From CALOCN01 sp942491735 (lineage in GTDB: Bacteria; Eisenbacteria; RBG-16-71-46; JABDJR01): DNA of 64,000 nucleotides. Both the position numbers and the translations under genes were made by a program. Shown piece by piece: positions 8,647 to 17,806 of this stretch (position 1 is the stretch's first letter; each line of letters starts with the position of its first letter). The stretch is taken from positions 1,116,001-1,180,000 of the forward strand of contig CALOCN010000001.1 of the NCBI GenBank assembly GCA_942491735.1, given 5' to 3'. Below the pieces are notes generated by a model. It made no database searches. It had not been told where the DNA came from and saw only the letters and a program-made list of their open reading frames with translations.

Positions 8647-11600
8647 ATGCTTCGGCGATTGCCTGTCCTTGCCGTGTTCTATGCCGTCCTTCTCCTGTTT
8701 ACGGGACCGGTAGCCGACGCCACCGCCCAACAGCGGGGCGAGGTGGATCGCCGTGGCGCGGTGCCCGAATTGACCCGGTCTCCCCGCAACCAGGAGCGCT
8801 TGAGCCGCTCCGCCGAGTGGACCCATTTCCTCTCCACCAGCCCGGGTTGGACGGCGCGATGGGATGAGCGACGGGCCCAGCCCCAGCGGGCCCAGGGGCC
8901 GGGGTTGAGCCTGGCCGCGGTGCCGGGTTCGGTGGCGGAAGTGGAGCGTCTGGGCCGGCAATTCCTCCGGGAACGGGGCGCGGCCTGGCTCGGCAACGTG
9001 GATCTCGAACTGGTCAAGGCGGCGCGCGATCGCAACGGCTGGTGGGTTCAGTACAAGCAGACGCACCAGGGCCTGCGGGTGGTCGGGGGGCGGGCCTATC
9101 TGCGCATCGCCGCCAACGGCGCGGTTCCGCTCTTTGGTCTGGAGACCTTCCCCTCCCCGGTCATCGACACCGTGGTGCCGTCCTTCTCCGCGGAGCGGGC
9201 GCGGGAATCCGCCAAAGCCGATCTTCCCGGCGAACGCATCGAGTTCCCCCGGGAGGAACTCGTGTTGTTGCCGATCGAGCAACCCGGTGGCACGACCTAC
9301 CGTCTGGTTCACGAGATCGACGTGGTGAGCTGGGACGGCGCCGGAGGCTGGACCGCCTACGTGGACGCCAAGACCGGTGAGTTGGTCTGGCGCGTCTCCA
9401 ACGTGCACGAGGCTTCCGTCAATGGTTCGGTGACCGGGGGCATCGAGCCGCTTCAGGTCGGAGATCCGCTTTCCACCCGTGGCCTGCAGTACCTGAACGT
9501 ACAGCTCCAGGATTCGGAAGGAACCCCGCTCGGCACCGACGTCACCACCGATGCCGAAGGCGCGTTCAACCATGCATCCGAGCTGACCGAATCCGGGATG
9601 GTGCGCAGCGACCTCGTGGGTCCCTTCGGCCGGGTCCGCAACAGCGCCAACGGATTTGCTACCCCGTTCATCACCGCCGCCGCGGATTCCGGGGACTCCA
9701 CCGCGAACCTCAGCTGGAACAACGGGAACTCCCTCGTCCAGGACCGGGACGCCTGGTACTGGGCCATGCAGTCCCACGACTACATCAAGAACGAGCTCGA
9801 GGCGGACTTCGACCTTCTTGACTACGAGATGCCCATCATCACCGACCTGACCAACACCGATCCGGAGGAGGCCGCGTTCGAGTGCAATGCCTTCTGGAAC
9901 GGGGTGGGAATCACCTTCTATCCCGCGAGCGCCCCTCCCAGCACCCGGGGCTGTACCAACACCGCCCGGAGCGCTTCCGTGGTCATTCACGAGTACGGTC
10001 ACGGCTTGACCGATCTGCAGTACCGTCCCTTCCGCCCTTCGGGCGCCATGCACGAGGGCTTCTCGGACTACTTCTCCGCGACCATTCTCAATACCCCGAC
10101 CGTCGGTCATGGTTTTTTCGGTCGGGGCTCATCCATCCGCACCATCCAGAACACCCGCAGGGTGCCGGACGACGTGGTGGGACAAGTGCACACCGACGGT
10201 CTCATCATCGGCGGAGCGTTGTGGGACGTGCGGCAGCTGCTGGGGCGAGAGACCACGGATCATCTCTGGCACTTCGCACGCTACGGGTTTGCCGACAACT
10301 TCGACGACTACTTCTTCGACTTCCTCGTCACCGACGACGACGACGGCAACGTGTACAACGGAACCCCCAACTTCACCGCCATCGTGAACAGCTTCCGGGC
10401 CCACGGGATCGGGGACTATTCCATCCAGGTCTCCCATAGCCCGCTCAAGGACACCGAGGACACCGAAAGCACCTTCGATCTCACCGCGAGCTTTCTCAGC
10501 ATCTTCAGCATCGACCCGGCCTCGGTCATGGTCCATCTGGAGGTCACCGCCGGGGGAGACACCACCCCGGAAACCCGGGTCATGACCGCGACCGGAGGCA
10601 TCCGCGAGTACGTCAGCACCCTCGACGCAATGGCCGAGGGCACCGTGGTGCGTTACTGGTTCACCGCCGAGGACGTCGACGCCCAGAGCGTGACCTATCC
10701 CGAGGGGGGCTCCGACGAGGCCTTCAGCTTCACCGTGGGACCGGACTCCACCCCGCCGGTCATCACCCATGTGCCGCTGGCCGATCAGCCGGTCGACAAC
10801 GACGGCGTGCGCGTGCGCGCCACGGTGACCGACAACCTGGACCTGGGTGTGGGGAGTGTGGTCTCCAACTGGGCACGCAACGGGGACTCCGGCGGCGAGG
10901 CCCTGGATCTCGTCAACATGGAGGGAGACCGCTGGGAAGTGGAGCTCCCCCTGGGCTCTCCCTCGGTGGGGGATGCCATCACGTACGACATCGTGGCGGT
11001 GGATCAGGCCTCGGCCCTCAACGAAACCGCCGACCCGTCCGCGGGGTCCCACGCGTTCAACATCGTGCGTGGGGTGGGTCGCGACTTCGAGGCCAACGAC
11101 GGCGGGTTCACCGCCCCGGGTGGCGCCAACGACTGGAACCGGGGGGATCCCCAGCCCCTGGCCGACGCGTGGTCCGGAGAAAACGTCTGGGCCACCAATA
11201 CCGCCGGAGCCTATCGGGACGGGTCCGAGTCGTTCCTGGTCGTGGGACCGCTCGATCTCAGCGATTTCACCAGGGCGGCCCTCGTCTTTCGCCACTTCTA
11301 CCGGATCGAGGCCTTCTTCGACGGCGGCACCGTGCTCGCCTCCACCAACGGAACGGACTGGAGCGTGCTGGAACCCGACGGTGGCTACCCGTACCCGTTC
11401 CTGATCGTGAGCGGATTGCCCGGCTTCAGCGGAGCCCAGGAGGAGTGGACCGAGGCGTCGTTCGATCTCAGTGCTTTCCGCGGCGAGTCGCAGGTCTGGT
11501 TCGACTTCCGCTTCCTGTCCGATGAGGGCCTCACCGATCTCGGCTGGTACCTCGACGATGTCCAGGTCGTGGAGCGACAGATCCTGGTGCGTCCGCTGGG

Positions 11601-13434
11601 AATCTCCCCGGTGAGCGGCCGGGACGGAGTGGTCCCGGTGACCTGGCCCGCGCCGTCCGGAGTGGTCGAGGGGGAGGGTTCTCCCATCCTGGGCTACCAC
11701 CTCTACCGGGCCAGCGGCATCGACCCCCTGGTCCGCGTCACCACCGAGCCGTTGGCCGATCGTTCCTACGAGGACACCGACGTCGTCAACGGGACCTTCT
11801 ACAGCTATGCGGTGAGCGCGGTCTACGCGGAGGGGGAGAGCCCGATGTCCGTGATCGCGGACGCTATTCCCTTCGTGGCCCGGTACCAGGGCGGGGGTGA
11901 CGAGGTGGCCGTCCAGCTCGAAGAGAACCAGTCGACCCAGGAACTGTTCAGCGTGGCCAACGAGGGAACCGGCTTCCTGCGCGTCAACGCGTGGCCGGCC
12001 TTCCCGGGTCAGACCATTGACGATGTGCGCATCCTCTACGCGATTCCGGGTGCGCAGAAGCCGGCCCCTGCCGATGCGCTGCAGACAAGGGTTGCGCCTC
12101 CGAACAAGACCGGCACCGCGGCACCGGCAGACTTCGGTGAACTGTCCGCGTTGCTTCGGACCGCTCGTCCCGCGGTCCGGACTCCCTCCGTGCGACACGC
12201 CTCGATCCCGCCCACCGGCGATTACGTCCTGCTCCACACCGACGCCGACGATCTCAACCACGCCACCATCCCGGATCTCAGGACGGTCGAGGCCCTGGTG
12301 GAAGGGGGGAGTCTCTACCTGAAGATCACCACCCATGAGCCTTGGGGGAATCCGGACGAGGACTTCACCCTCGCCTTCGGGTTCGATACCGACCTCAACG
12401 TGGAGACCGGTTCGTTCTTCGGTGAGTTCACCCTGCTCGCCGGCGCCTTTCCGCAGTTGCAGTTCGGCCAGCCGGCCGTGCTCCTCGACGAGTTCTTCGG
12501 GTCCGCCGGGGGCCCGCACCACGTGGTGTTCGATGCCGACTCGGATACCGCGGAGTTCGGGTTCTTCCTTCCGCAGATCGGCAGCCCGGCTGCGATGTTC
12601 CTGGCCGTGGCCACCGCCGACCCGTTCCTGAACAACACCCCGGATGTTGCGCCCGACGAGATCGGGATCAGCTGGCTCGATACGCCCCAGCGTTTCCTGG
12701 AGGTCTTCCAGGGGGAATCGGAGGATCTGGCCCTGGACTTCAACAGCGGGATCCTCGGTGAGAACACCTATCGCGCCCAGTTGCTGCTCGACACCAACGA
12801 CCCCGACATGGCGACCATCACCCTGCCGGTCAGCATGCGGGTGGGAGATCCCACTCCGGTGAGTCTGATGGGGCTACGGGTCGAGGCCACGGATCTGGGA
12901 GGGCGCCTCACCTGGGAGACCGCGGGGGAGCGGGAGCACGCCGGCTTTCACGTGTATCGGCGGGCCGTGGATGCGGGTGAGGAGATCCGGATCAACGAAT
13001 CGCTCATCACCGCGGCGGACGGACGGTACCACTTCGACGACACGGATCTCGATCCGGGCCAGTGGCTCTACCGCGTGGCCGACGTGAGCCGTTCGGGGGA
13101 GGTCACCTTCCACGGACCGGTCCTGCTCCGGTTCGCCGGAGCCACCGCGCTCACCGCGCCGGTGCTGCGACAGAACATGCCGAACCCGGTGCGCGGATCC
13201 ACGCGGATCCGGTTCGGGCTCCCCGAGGCGCAGCCGGTTTCCATCCAGGTCTTCGCCGTGGATGGTCGTCTGGTGCGCACCCTGGCGACCGGGACCACCC
13301 ACGGCCCCGGATTCCACGAGGTGGTGTGGGACGCAACCACCGACGGGGGCCAGAAGGTGGCCGCCGGGATCTATACGTACCGCCTCGTCACCCCGGGGCA
13401 CGTCGAGCACCGGAAGATGCTGGTCGTTCGGTAA
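8647..13434 (+). CDS. Large secreted M36 (fungalysin-like) metalloprotease with FlgD-Ig C-terminal domain
   Basis: A 1595-residue exported zinc protease. The start ATG 8647 is preceded by AAGGAG and opens a signal peptide (LPVLAVFYAVLLLF). An FTP-type propeptide region (about residues 80-250) precedes the catalytic domain. The zinc motif is HEYGH (His448 to His452), with the third ligand likely Glu470 in MHEGFSDYF. Ig-like domains follow (about 595-810), then a MAM/jelly-roll-like domain (about 810-980, FEANDGGF to LGWYLDDVQVVE), a fibronectin-like segment, and a domain beginning near residue 1300 of unknown type. The last 92 residues are a FlgD-Ig/T9SS-type module: QNMPNPVRGSTRIRFGLPE, an LVRTL strand, WDATTDGG and IYTYRLVTPG. 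The long exported chain and terminal module suggest surface display or secretion by a T9SS-like route, which is an inference. A terminator follows at 13534. Confidence 0.88.
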   Translation: MLRRLPVLAVFYAVLLLFTGPVADATAQQRGEVDRRGAVPELTRSPRNQERLSRSAEWTHFLSTSPGWTARWDERRAQPQRAQGPGLSLAAVPGSVAEVERLGRQFLRERGAAWLGNVDLELVKAARDRNGWWVQYKQTHQGLRVVGGRAYLRIAANGAVPLFGLETFPSPVIDTVVPSFSAERARESAKADLPGERIEFPREELVLLPIEQPGGTTYRLVHEIDVVSWDGAGGWTAYVDAKTGELVWRVSNVHEASVNGSVTGGIEPLQVGDPLSTRGLQYLNVQLQDSEGTPLGTDVTTDAEGAFNHASELTESGMVRSDLVGPFGRVRNSANGFATPFITAAADSGDSTANLSWNNGNSLVQDRDAWYWAMQSHDYIKNELEADFDLLDYEMPIITDLTNTDPEEAAFECNAFWNGVGITFYPASAPPSTRGCTNTARSASVVIHEYGHGLTDLQYRPFRPSGAMHEGFSDYFSATILNTPTVGHGFFGRGSSIRTIQNTRRVPDDVVGQVHTDGLIIGGALWDVRQLLGRETTDHLWHFARYGFADNFDDYFFDFLVTDDDDGNVYNGTPNFTAIVNSFRAHGIGDYSIQVSHSPLKDTEDTESTFDLTASFLSIFSIDPASVMVHLEVTAGGDTTPETRVMTATGGIREYVSTLDAMAEGTVVRYWFTAEDVDAQSVTYPEGGSDEAFSFTVGPDSTPPVITHVPLADQPVDNDGVRVRATVTDNLDLGVGSVVSNWARNGDSGGEALDLVNMEGDRWEVELPLGSPSVGDAITYDIVAVDQASALNETADPSAGSHAFNIVRGVGRDFEANDGGFTAPGGANDWNRGDPQPLADAWSGENVWATNTAGAYRDGSESFLVVGPLDLSDFTRAALVFRHFYRIEAFFDGGTVLASTNGTDWSVLEPDGGYPYPFLIVSGLPGFSGAQEEWTEASFDLSAFRGESQVWFDFRFLSDEGLTDLGWYLDDVQVVERQILVRPLGISPVSGRDGVVPVTWPAPSGVVEGEGSPILGYHLYRASGIDPLVRVTTEPLADRSYEDTDVVNGTFYSYAVSAVYAEGESPMSVIADAIPFVARYQGGGDEVAVQLEENQSTQELFSVANEGTGFLRVNAWPAFPGQTIDDVRILYAIPGAQKPAPADALQTRVAPPNKTGTAAPADFGELSALLRTARPAVRTPSVRHASIPPTGDYVLLHTDADDLNHATIPDLRTVEALVEGGSLYLKITTHEPWGNPDEDFTLAFGFDTDLNVETGSFFGEFTLLAGAFPQLQFGQPAVLLDEFFGSAGGPHHVVFDADSDTAEFGFFLPQIGSPAAMFLAVATADPFLNNTPDVAPDEIGISWLDTPQRFLEVFQGESEDLALDFNSGILGENTYRAQLLLDTNDPDMATITLPVSMRVGDPTPVSLMGLRVEATDLGGRLTWETAGEREHAGFHVYRRAVDAGEEIRINESLITAADGRYHFDDTDLDPGQWLYRVADVSRSGEVTFHGPVLLRFAGATALTAPVLRQNMPNPVRGSTRIRFGLPEAQPVSIQVFAVDGRLVRTLATGTTHGPGFHEVVWDATTDGGQKVAAGIYTYRLVTPGHVEHRKMLVVR

Positions 13435-13533
13435 CCCGACCTGCGCTTACCCAGTAACCGGAGGCTCCCCAAGCAAACCGTCGGCTCGCCCGGCAAACCG
13501 AGCCAGCGCTGGAACAAACGCAGCCTTGACGCG

Positions 13534-13566
13534 CACCCGGGTCCAACCGACCCGGGTGTCGTTTTT
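13534..13566 (+). terminator. Rho-independent terminator after the M36 protease
   Basis: A perfect 9-bp stem, CACCCGGGT / ACCCGGGTG, with a 7-nt loop ends at 13558 and is followed by a run of T at 13562-13566. It lies in the 303-nt gap 13435-13737, which otherwise shows only the ribosome binding site of the next gene. Confidence 0.85.
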
Positions 13567-13737
13567 CTACCACAACCCCTGTGGCGGCAGGGGTGCAGGG
13601 TCACGGTCGGAATCACCTCGGAATCGCGTAACCCGTTGCAGGACAATGGCGACTCAGGTGGCATGCCGCATGCTTAAGGGGAGGGCACGAGGCAGGAGCC
13701 TCAGCCCGCTGACTTGACGCTTGTACGGAGGATTCCC

Positions 13738-14295
13738 ATGTTGCCGCAAATCCGGATCATCACCACTCTCGCTGTGGCCGTCACCATGGTCCTGACGGTC
13801 GGACCGAGCAATCAGGCTCACGCCCAGACCACGCCTCAGACCCAGGGCGACACCCAGGTCCAGACCACCGCGCCGGAACCCGCTCCCTCTCCCGTGGTGC
13901 TCGAAACCCCGGTCAAGCACGCCATCTATATCGAGCTGCTCGGGAACGGGCTCGTCTACTCGGTCAACTACGACCACAAGTTCGGTACCGATTGGAGCGG
14001 CCGCATTGGGGTGGGATTTGCCGCCGGAGACAGCGACTGGTTCGGCACCATGCCCATCCTGGTCAACTATCTGCTGGGCGAGGGCAACACCCGTCTCGAA
14101 CTGGGCGCCGGCGTGTTGCTGGGCGGAGGAAGCGACTCGGGAGACAGCGACTCGGACGTGTTCGGGACCCTCACCGTGGCCTATCGCAAGGAAACCGCCA
14201 ACGGCACGTTCTTCAAGGCAGCCTTCACCCCGATCTTCGACGGGCACGGATTCCTGCCCTGGTTCGGCATCAGCTTTGGCTACGGATTGCCGTGA
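13738..14295 (+). CDS. Small outer-membrane beta-barrel-like protein
   Basis: A 185-residue exported protein. GGAGG at 13727-13731 sets the start at ATG 13738. The signal peptide ends near QAHAQTT, and a Thr/Gln/Pro linker follows. The rest shows alternating strands with aromatic ends (IYIELLGNGLVYSVNYDHKF, WSGRIGVGFAAGD, TRLELGAGVLLGGG, GTLTVAYRKE, WFGISFGYGLP), which is typical of a small OMP beta-barrel with about eight strands. It carries no WGxIK tail. It converges with the tagged gene at 14417, and I see no terminator in the 121-nt gap. Function unknown. Confidence 0.65.
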   Translation: MLPQIRIITTLAVAVTMVLTVGPSNQAHAQTTPQTQGDTQVQTTAPEPAPSPVVLETPVKHAIYIELLGNGLVYSVNYDHKFGTDWSGRIGVGFAAGDSDWFGTMPILVNYLLGEGNTRLELGAGVLLGGGSDSGDSDSDVFGTLTVAYRKETANGTFFKAAFTPIFDGHGFLPWFGISFGYGLP

Positions 14296-14416
14296 GCCTT
14301 CAGGTAGGGATAGACACCGCACCGCAACGCACCGCAACACAGAACAGGGCAGGAAGAACAGAACAGCCCGGGAGCCGCCGCCGTCGGCACGACGACGACT
14401 CCCCGGCAGCAGATGC

Positions 14417-15121
14417 TCAGTTATCCGGAGTCAGGAACGACCGCTTGATTCCACCCCACGTTGCCGCCTCGACCGGAACCACCGTTTCCACCTCGACCTG
14501 GAGATAGAAGTTGGCCACCGGATCCCCGCCGAAGTAGAGATAGTTGTTGGGGGGAGCGGCAAAGAAGTAATCATGACTGGTGCCGGTCACCGGCGGGTCG
14601 TAGAGCAGCAGTCCCGCGGAGTTCGTCGAGAACTCCACCGCCATCCACACGTCCATGCCAAGCGCCGGCCCGCCGGCCACGTTGACCGACGCAGCCACGG
14701 CCCCGCCGGGAAGATCCGTCACCAGGTACGGTCCCGCGATCAAGGTGGACGGGGGATTATCGGCTCCGCCGGGATTGTCGTAGAAGGTGACCAGCATGGC
14801 CAACGAATCCGCGACCGGTTCTACGTAGCCCACGACGAAGCTGACCAGGGCCCCTTCCAGAGCTCCGTGCAGGTCGTCGACCACGATGCGGCCGTCTTGC
14901 CCCGAGTAGTAGGAGCCGGTCGCGTTGACCGTGTTGTCGTAGTAGACAAGCCCGCTCGGCGCACTCGGGGCCGACGCCGCCCCGATCTGTTCCAGCGCAA
15001 CATGTTCCCGGGGAATCGGGGACACGCCCGGGGTGTGGATGGGGCTGTTGGGCACGGCCAAGGCGGTTTGGACCGTGAGCAGGACACACAGAGAGAGAAT
15101 GGATGCTAACCAGTGGCGCAT
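14417..15121 (-). CDS. Secreted beta-rich protein with WGxIK tail
   Basis: A 234-residue exported protein. AAGGAA lies about 8 nt before ATG 15121. The signal peptide (LASILSLCVLLTVQTALA) is followed by a beta-sandwich-like region (LVYYDNTVNATGSYYSGQDG, LVTFYDNPGG, MDVWMAVEFSTNSAG, YLYFGGDPVANFYLQVEV) that resembles choice-of-anchor domains. The tail PVEAATWGGIKRSF comes four residues before the end (LTPDN). It is unrelated in its main domain to the Cys-rich tagged proteins, so the tail is what they share. It is divergent from the tagged gene at 15448. Confidence 0.7.
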   Translation of the reverse strand: MRHWLASILSLCVLLTVQTALAVPNSPIHTPGVSPIPREHVALEQIGAASAPSAPSGLVYYDNTVNATGSYYSGQDGRIVVDDLHGALEGALVSFVVGYVEPVADSLAMLVTFYDNPGGADNPPSTLIAGPYLVTDLPGGAVAASVNVAGGPALGMDVWMAVEFSTNSAGLLLYDPPVTGTSHDYFFAAPPNNYLYFGGDPVANFYLQVEVETVVPVEAATWGGIKRSFLTPDN

Positions 15122-15447
15122 GATGCGATTCCTTGATGTGGTGCCAAAGTTGCAGGACGTTGCAAGTCGTGGTGGGCTTCAATTTTATCAACTGGGAGAG
15201 GCGTGCTCCGAGCGGATTCCGAACCGAGGTGTCCAAGTGTGGTGCGATATGGCACATGCCCTGCGGAATAGGCGGTGCCGGGACAAGCTTCTCTTGCCGG
15301 AGCGGGGCTTGGCGTGTTTTGGGTGTCGGCGTTTCTGCCTGGGATTCCGGCCCGCCGGTCATCGATGGCGGTGGGGCTTCTGACCCGACCGGCGGGTGTG
15401 TGATACGTTGCAGTTCATAACCTCTCTTGCTGCAATGGAGGACGGGT
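15122..15447. other. 326-nt divergent intergenic region
   Basis: This region separates two divergently transcribed tagged genes. It is locally richer in A+T than its surroundings near 15175-15190. A TAAAAT (minus strand, 15187-15182) could be a -10 box for the gene at 14417, but I find no matching -35. On the plus side only the GGAGG at 15437-15441 is clear. No small gene with a ribosome binding site was found. Confidence 0.4.
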
Positions 15448-16143
15448 ATGAAACGATCCCTGGTGTTTCTCTGCCTTCAGGTTGGGCTCGTTGCTTCGGC
15501 TCTTGCCGGGACGCAACCCAACGCCAAGGTCGCCCTGCACACGGTCGTGCTCAACTGCGATCTCAACCCGGGAGGTGTCTGTGCCGAGTGCACACCGGTC
15601 GAGCAGGGCCTTCCGTGCAGTAACTTCCACTCGCAAGCTTGGCTCTACCAGACCAACGTCTACCTGGTTGTTGCCCAGGCCGATCCCGTTGCTGGGATCG
15701 CGGGGATCTCCCTTGGCGTGGAGTACGACATGCCGAACGTGGCTGTCTTTGGTTTTACACTTTGTGGGGACCTGGACTTCCCCAACGGAGGTTGGCCCCT
15801 ATCCGGGGGCGGGAACCGGATCACCTGGAACTACCTTGAGAACTGTCAGCGCACCGAAGTAGGGAGCGATGGTGCGCACGCGGTAGCGGGCTGCATCTAC
15901 GCCTATGCGTACGGGGCAGGGGAACTCCGCATCACACCCAACAAGAACCTTCAGTCCGGGCCCGAGCTGACCGTGGCGGACTGCGCCATCAGGGAGACGG
16001 ATCTCCCGTTCTCCCATGCGGGCTCGGTGATGTTCAGCGATACCGAGGTCCCGGGGTGTAACCCGTGCCTGGGCCCCTGTGGGACACCCATTCCGGTAGA
16101 GCGGGCCACCTGGGGTAGGATCAAGACCCGATTCGGCAAGTGA
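15448..16143 (+). CDS. Secreted Cys-rich protein with WGxIK tail, paralogue of 3484-4227
   Basis: A 231-residue exported protein, clearly paralogous to the one at 3484. It shares VALHTVVLNCDLNPGG, the E-C-x-P-x-x-Q-G-L-P-C loop, NVYLVVAQADP, the NRITWNYLENCQ block, VAGCIYAYAYGAGELRI and CNPCLGPCGTP. The signal peptide ends near ASALAG. The start ATG 15448 has GGAGG 6 nt upstream. The tail is PVERATWGRIKTRFGK. It lies 30 nt before the intact yjbQ-type gene, which may be co-transcribed. Function unknown. Confidence 0.8.
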   Translation: MKRSLVFLCLQVGLVASALAGTQPNAKVALHTVVLNCDLNPGGVCAECTPVEQGLPCSNFHSQAWLYQTNVYLVVAQADPVAGIAGISLGVEYDMPNVAVFGFTLCGDLDFPNGGWPLSGGGNRITWNYLENCQRTEVGSDGAHAVAGCIYAYAYGAGELRITPNKNLQSGPELTVADCAIRETDLPFSHAGSVMFSDTEVPGCNPCLGPCGTPIPVERATWGRIKTRFGK

Positions 16144-16173
16144 ACTTCAACCTTTCGACCTGAACAGGAACCC

Positions 16174-16596
16174 ATGAAGTCCTTTCGCAAGACCCTCACC
16201 TTCAATGTCCCCGCCCGCATGGACTTCGTGAACATCACCCCCGATGTCGAAACCGCACTCCGGGAGAGCGGAATCCGCGAGGGGCTGTGCCTGGTCAACG
16301 CCATGCACATCACGGCCAGCGTGTTCATCAACGACGACGAGCCGGGATTGCACGCGGACTACAAACGCTGGCTGGAGAAGCTGGCCCCGTTCGACGCCAG
16401 CCCGGAGGCCTACCACCACAACCGCACCGGCGAGGACAACGGCGATGCGCACCATAAGCGGCAAGTGATGGGGCGGGAAACCGTCATCGCCGTCACCAAC
16501 GGCCAGCTCGACTTCGGCACCTGGGAACGGATCTTCTACGGTGAGTTCGACGGCCGCCGGCCCAAGCGGGTGCTGATCAAGATCATCGGCGAGTAG
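16174..16596 (+). CDS. yjbQ: YjbQ family protein (UPF0047, thiamine phosphate synthase-like side activity)
   Basis: A 140-residue cytosolic protein, full length for the family. Family hallmarks are LCLVNAMHITASVFINDDE, the YHHN segment, MGRETVIAVTNGQLDFGTW and a final RVLIKIIGE strand. Members have been reported to show weak thiamine-phosphate synthase activity, and their true role is uncertain. The start ATG 16174 has AGGAA nearby. The stop overlaps the convergent gene at 16583 by 14 nt. A 333-bp 3' segment (16264-16596) recurs at about 97 percent identity at 18676-19008. Confidence 0.88.
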   Translation: MKSFRKTLTFNVPARMDFVNITPDVETALRESGIREGLCLVNAMHITASVFINDDEPGLHADYKRWLEKLAPFDASPEAYHHNRTGEDNGDAHHKRQVMGRETVIAVTNGQLDFGTWERIFYGEFDGRRPKRVLIKIIGE

Positions 16597-17587
16597 AGAC
16601 CGCCTTGATCCCGCCCCAGGTCGTCCGCTGGACCGGCACGCCGGCTGTGCCGGTGCAGGGATTGCTCCCGAGCTCCGCCCCGAACCCCGCCGACCCGACG
16701 TCGGCCGCGGTCAGGCCGAACGTCTGCCCGCACCCGGACACCGTGAGTCGCGGCGGGGTTTCGTCCGTGCGCGGCACCACATGGAAGCTCGCGTCGCCGT
16801 AGGCGTAGGCGTAGAAGAAGCCCATGACCCGAACGGACCCTTCGCTCGTTTCCGCCCCGTAGCAGAGCGCCTGTCCCCAGAAGAGTTCGGTTCCGCTCCC
16901 CGAGGCGGGCCATCCCGGGCCCGACTGGGCCGCGGCGCAGCCGGTCCAGGAGTACACGGCCAGGGGCGGATCGTAGAGAACCCCGAACTCGGCCCCAAGA
17001 AACCAGCCGTTCGTGCTCTCGTTGACCGCGATCAGATAGATGTCCGTCGACTGGAGGATGGGGTCGCGCGTGTCGAACTGGGTGCAGGGGACCACGGGCG
17101 GGGCGCTCAGACAGGGTGCAGCCTTGCTCTGGTGGGGCTGCAGGTGGACGGCGATCCTGGGACCGGTCAGTTCGATGGAGGCCTCGTCGATGGGAGAGAA
17201 GGCGAACGACTCCCCGGGAGCTACGGGGTTCCCCGCCAGATCCTCCACGTTGCTGACCTCGACCCGGCGATCGGTGATTCCGGTCGCGGCGGACTGGGGC
17301 AGTTCCACGACGACCACATCACCCAGGTGGGTCACGTTCTGGACCGTTCCCCCCAGGGGCCACCAGGTCCCGTTGTTGTCTCGGAACAACGTGTAGTTGC
17401 CGGGGTCCGTGGCGGTCACCGCGTCCACCGGCTCACTGAAGAGGATCTTGAAGTAGCGCTGGCTCGACGGGGGGAAGTCGATGCCATCCACGTCGACGAT
17501 GGTCGGCGGCGTTGTGTCCTGGGCCCATGCGGAGCCGATGGGCAAGCTGAGGACGAGAATGCTGCTCAGCAGGGGGCGACACGTCAC
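16583..17587 (-). CDS. Secreted protein with Ig-like N-terminus, Cys-rich domain and WGxIK tail
   Basis: A 334-residue exported protein. The start is GTG 17587 with GAGGAG upstream, and the signal peptide ends at GSAWAQD. Residues about 22-130 are a bacterial Ig-like domain of the 'differences after event' type (TPPTIVDVDGID, YFKILFSEPVDAVTATDPGN, DRRVEVSNVEDLAGNPV). Residues about 140-315 are a divergent version of the Cys-rich tagged domain (DIYLIAVNEST, GAEFGVLYDPPLAVYSW, GFFYAYAYGDASFHV, TVSGCGQT). The tail is PVQRTTWGGIKAVSTRR. It converges on yjbQ with a 14-nt overlap and lies inside the interval flanked by the two yjbQ copies. Confidence 0.8.
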   Translation of the reverse strand: MTCRPLLSSILVLSLPIGSAWAQDTTPPTIVDVDGIDFPPSSQRYFKILFSEPVDAVTATDPGNYTLFRDNNGTWWPLGGTVQNVTHLGDVVVVELPQSAATGITDRRVEVSNVEDLAGNPVAPGESFAFSPIDEASIELTGPRIAVHLQPHQSKAAPCLSAPPVVPCTQFDTRDPILQSTDIYLIAVNESTNGWFLGAEFGVLYDPPLAVYSWTGCAAAQSGPGWPASGSGTELFWGQALCYGAETSEGSVRVMGFFYAYAYGDASFHVVPRTDETPPRLTVSGCGQTFGLTAADVGSAGFGAELGSNPCTGTAGVPVQRTTWGGIKAVSTRR

Positions 17588-17751
17588 GGGTGGCTCCTCG
17601 ATAGCGGACTTCCAATACTATAGCAGGTGGGTCCCACGATCATTGCCTCAGAGAGGTGCATCAATCCGGGCATCCACAAGCCCTGAGTGGCCGGAGTCCA
17701 CCACAACCCGCTCTCCTTGGCGGCGACGTCGCCGCAGGGCGACCAATCCGG

Positions 17752-17780
17752 TTGCGTTCCCGAAACCCATGTCCTAGAGT
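17752..17780 (+). promoter_or_regulatory. Possible promoter for the tagged gene at 17807
   Basis: TTGCGT (17752-17757) and TAGAGT (17775-17780) are 17 bp apart, 27 nt before ATG 17807. Spacing is ideal and the hexamers are moderate. Confidence 0.4.
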
Positions 17781-17806
17781 TGTTCTGGGCTTGGAAGGAA
17801 GTTCCA

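Noticed and set aside
10129..12522. Minus-strand open frame of 797 codons
   Set aside because: Antisense shadow of the M36 protease, which has clear domains and catalytic residues on the plus strand.
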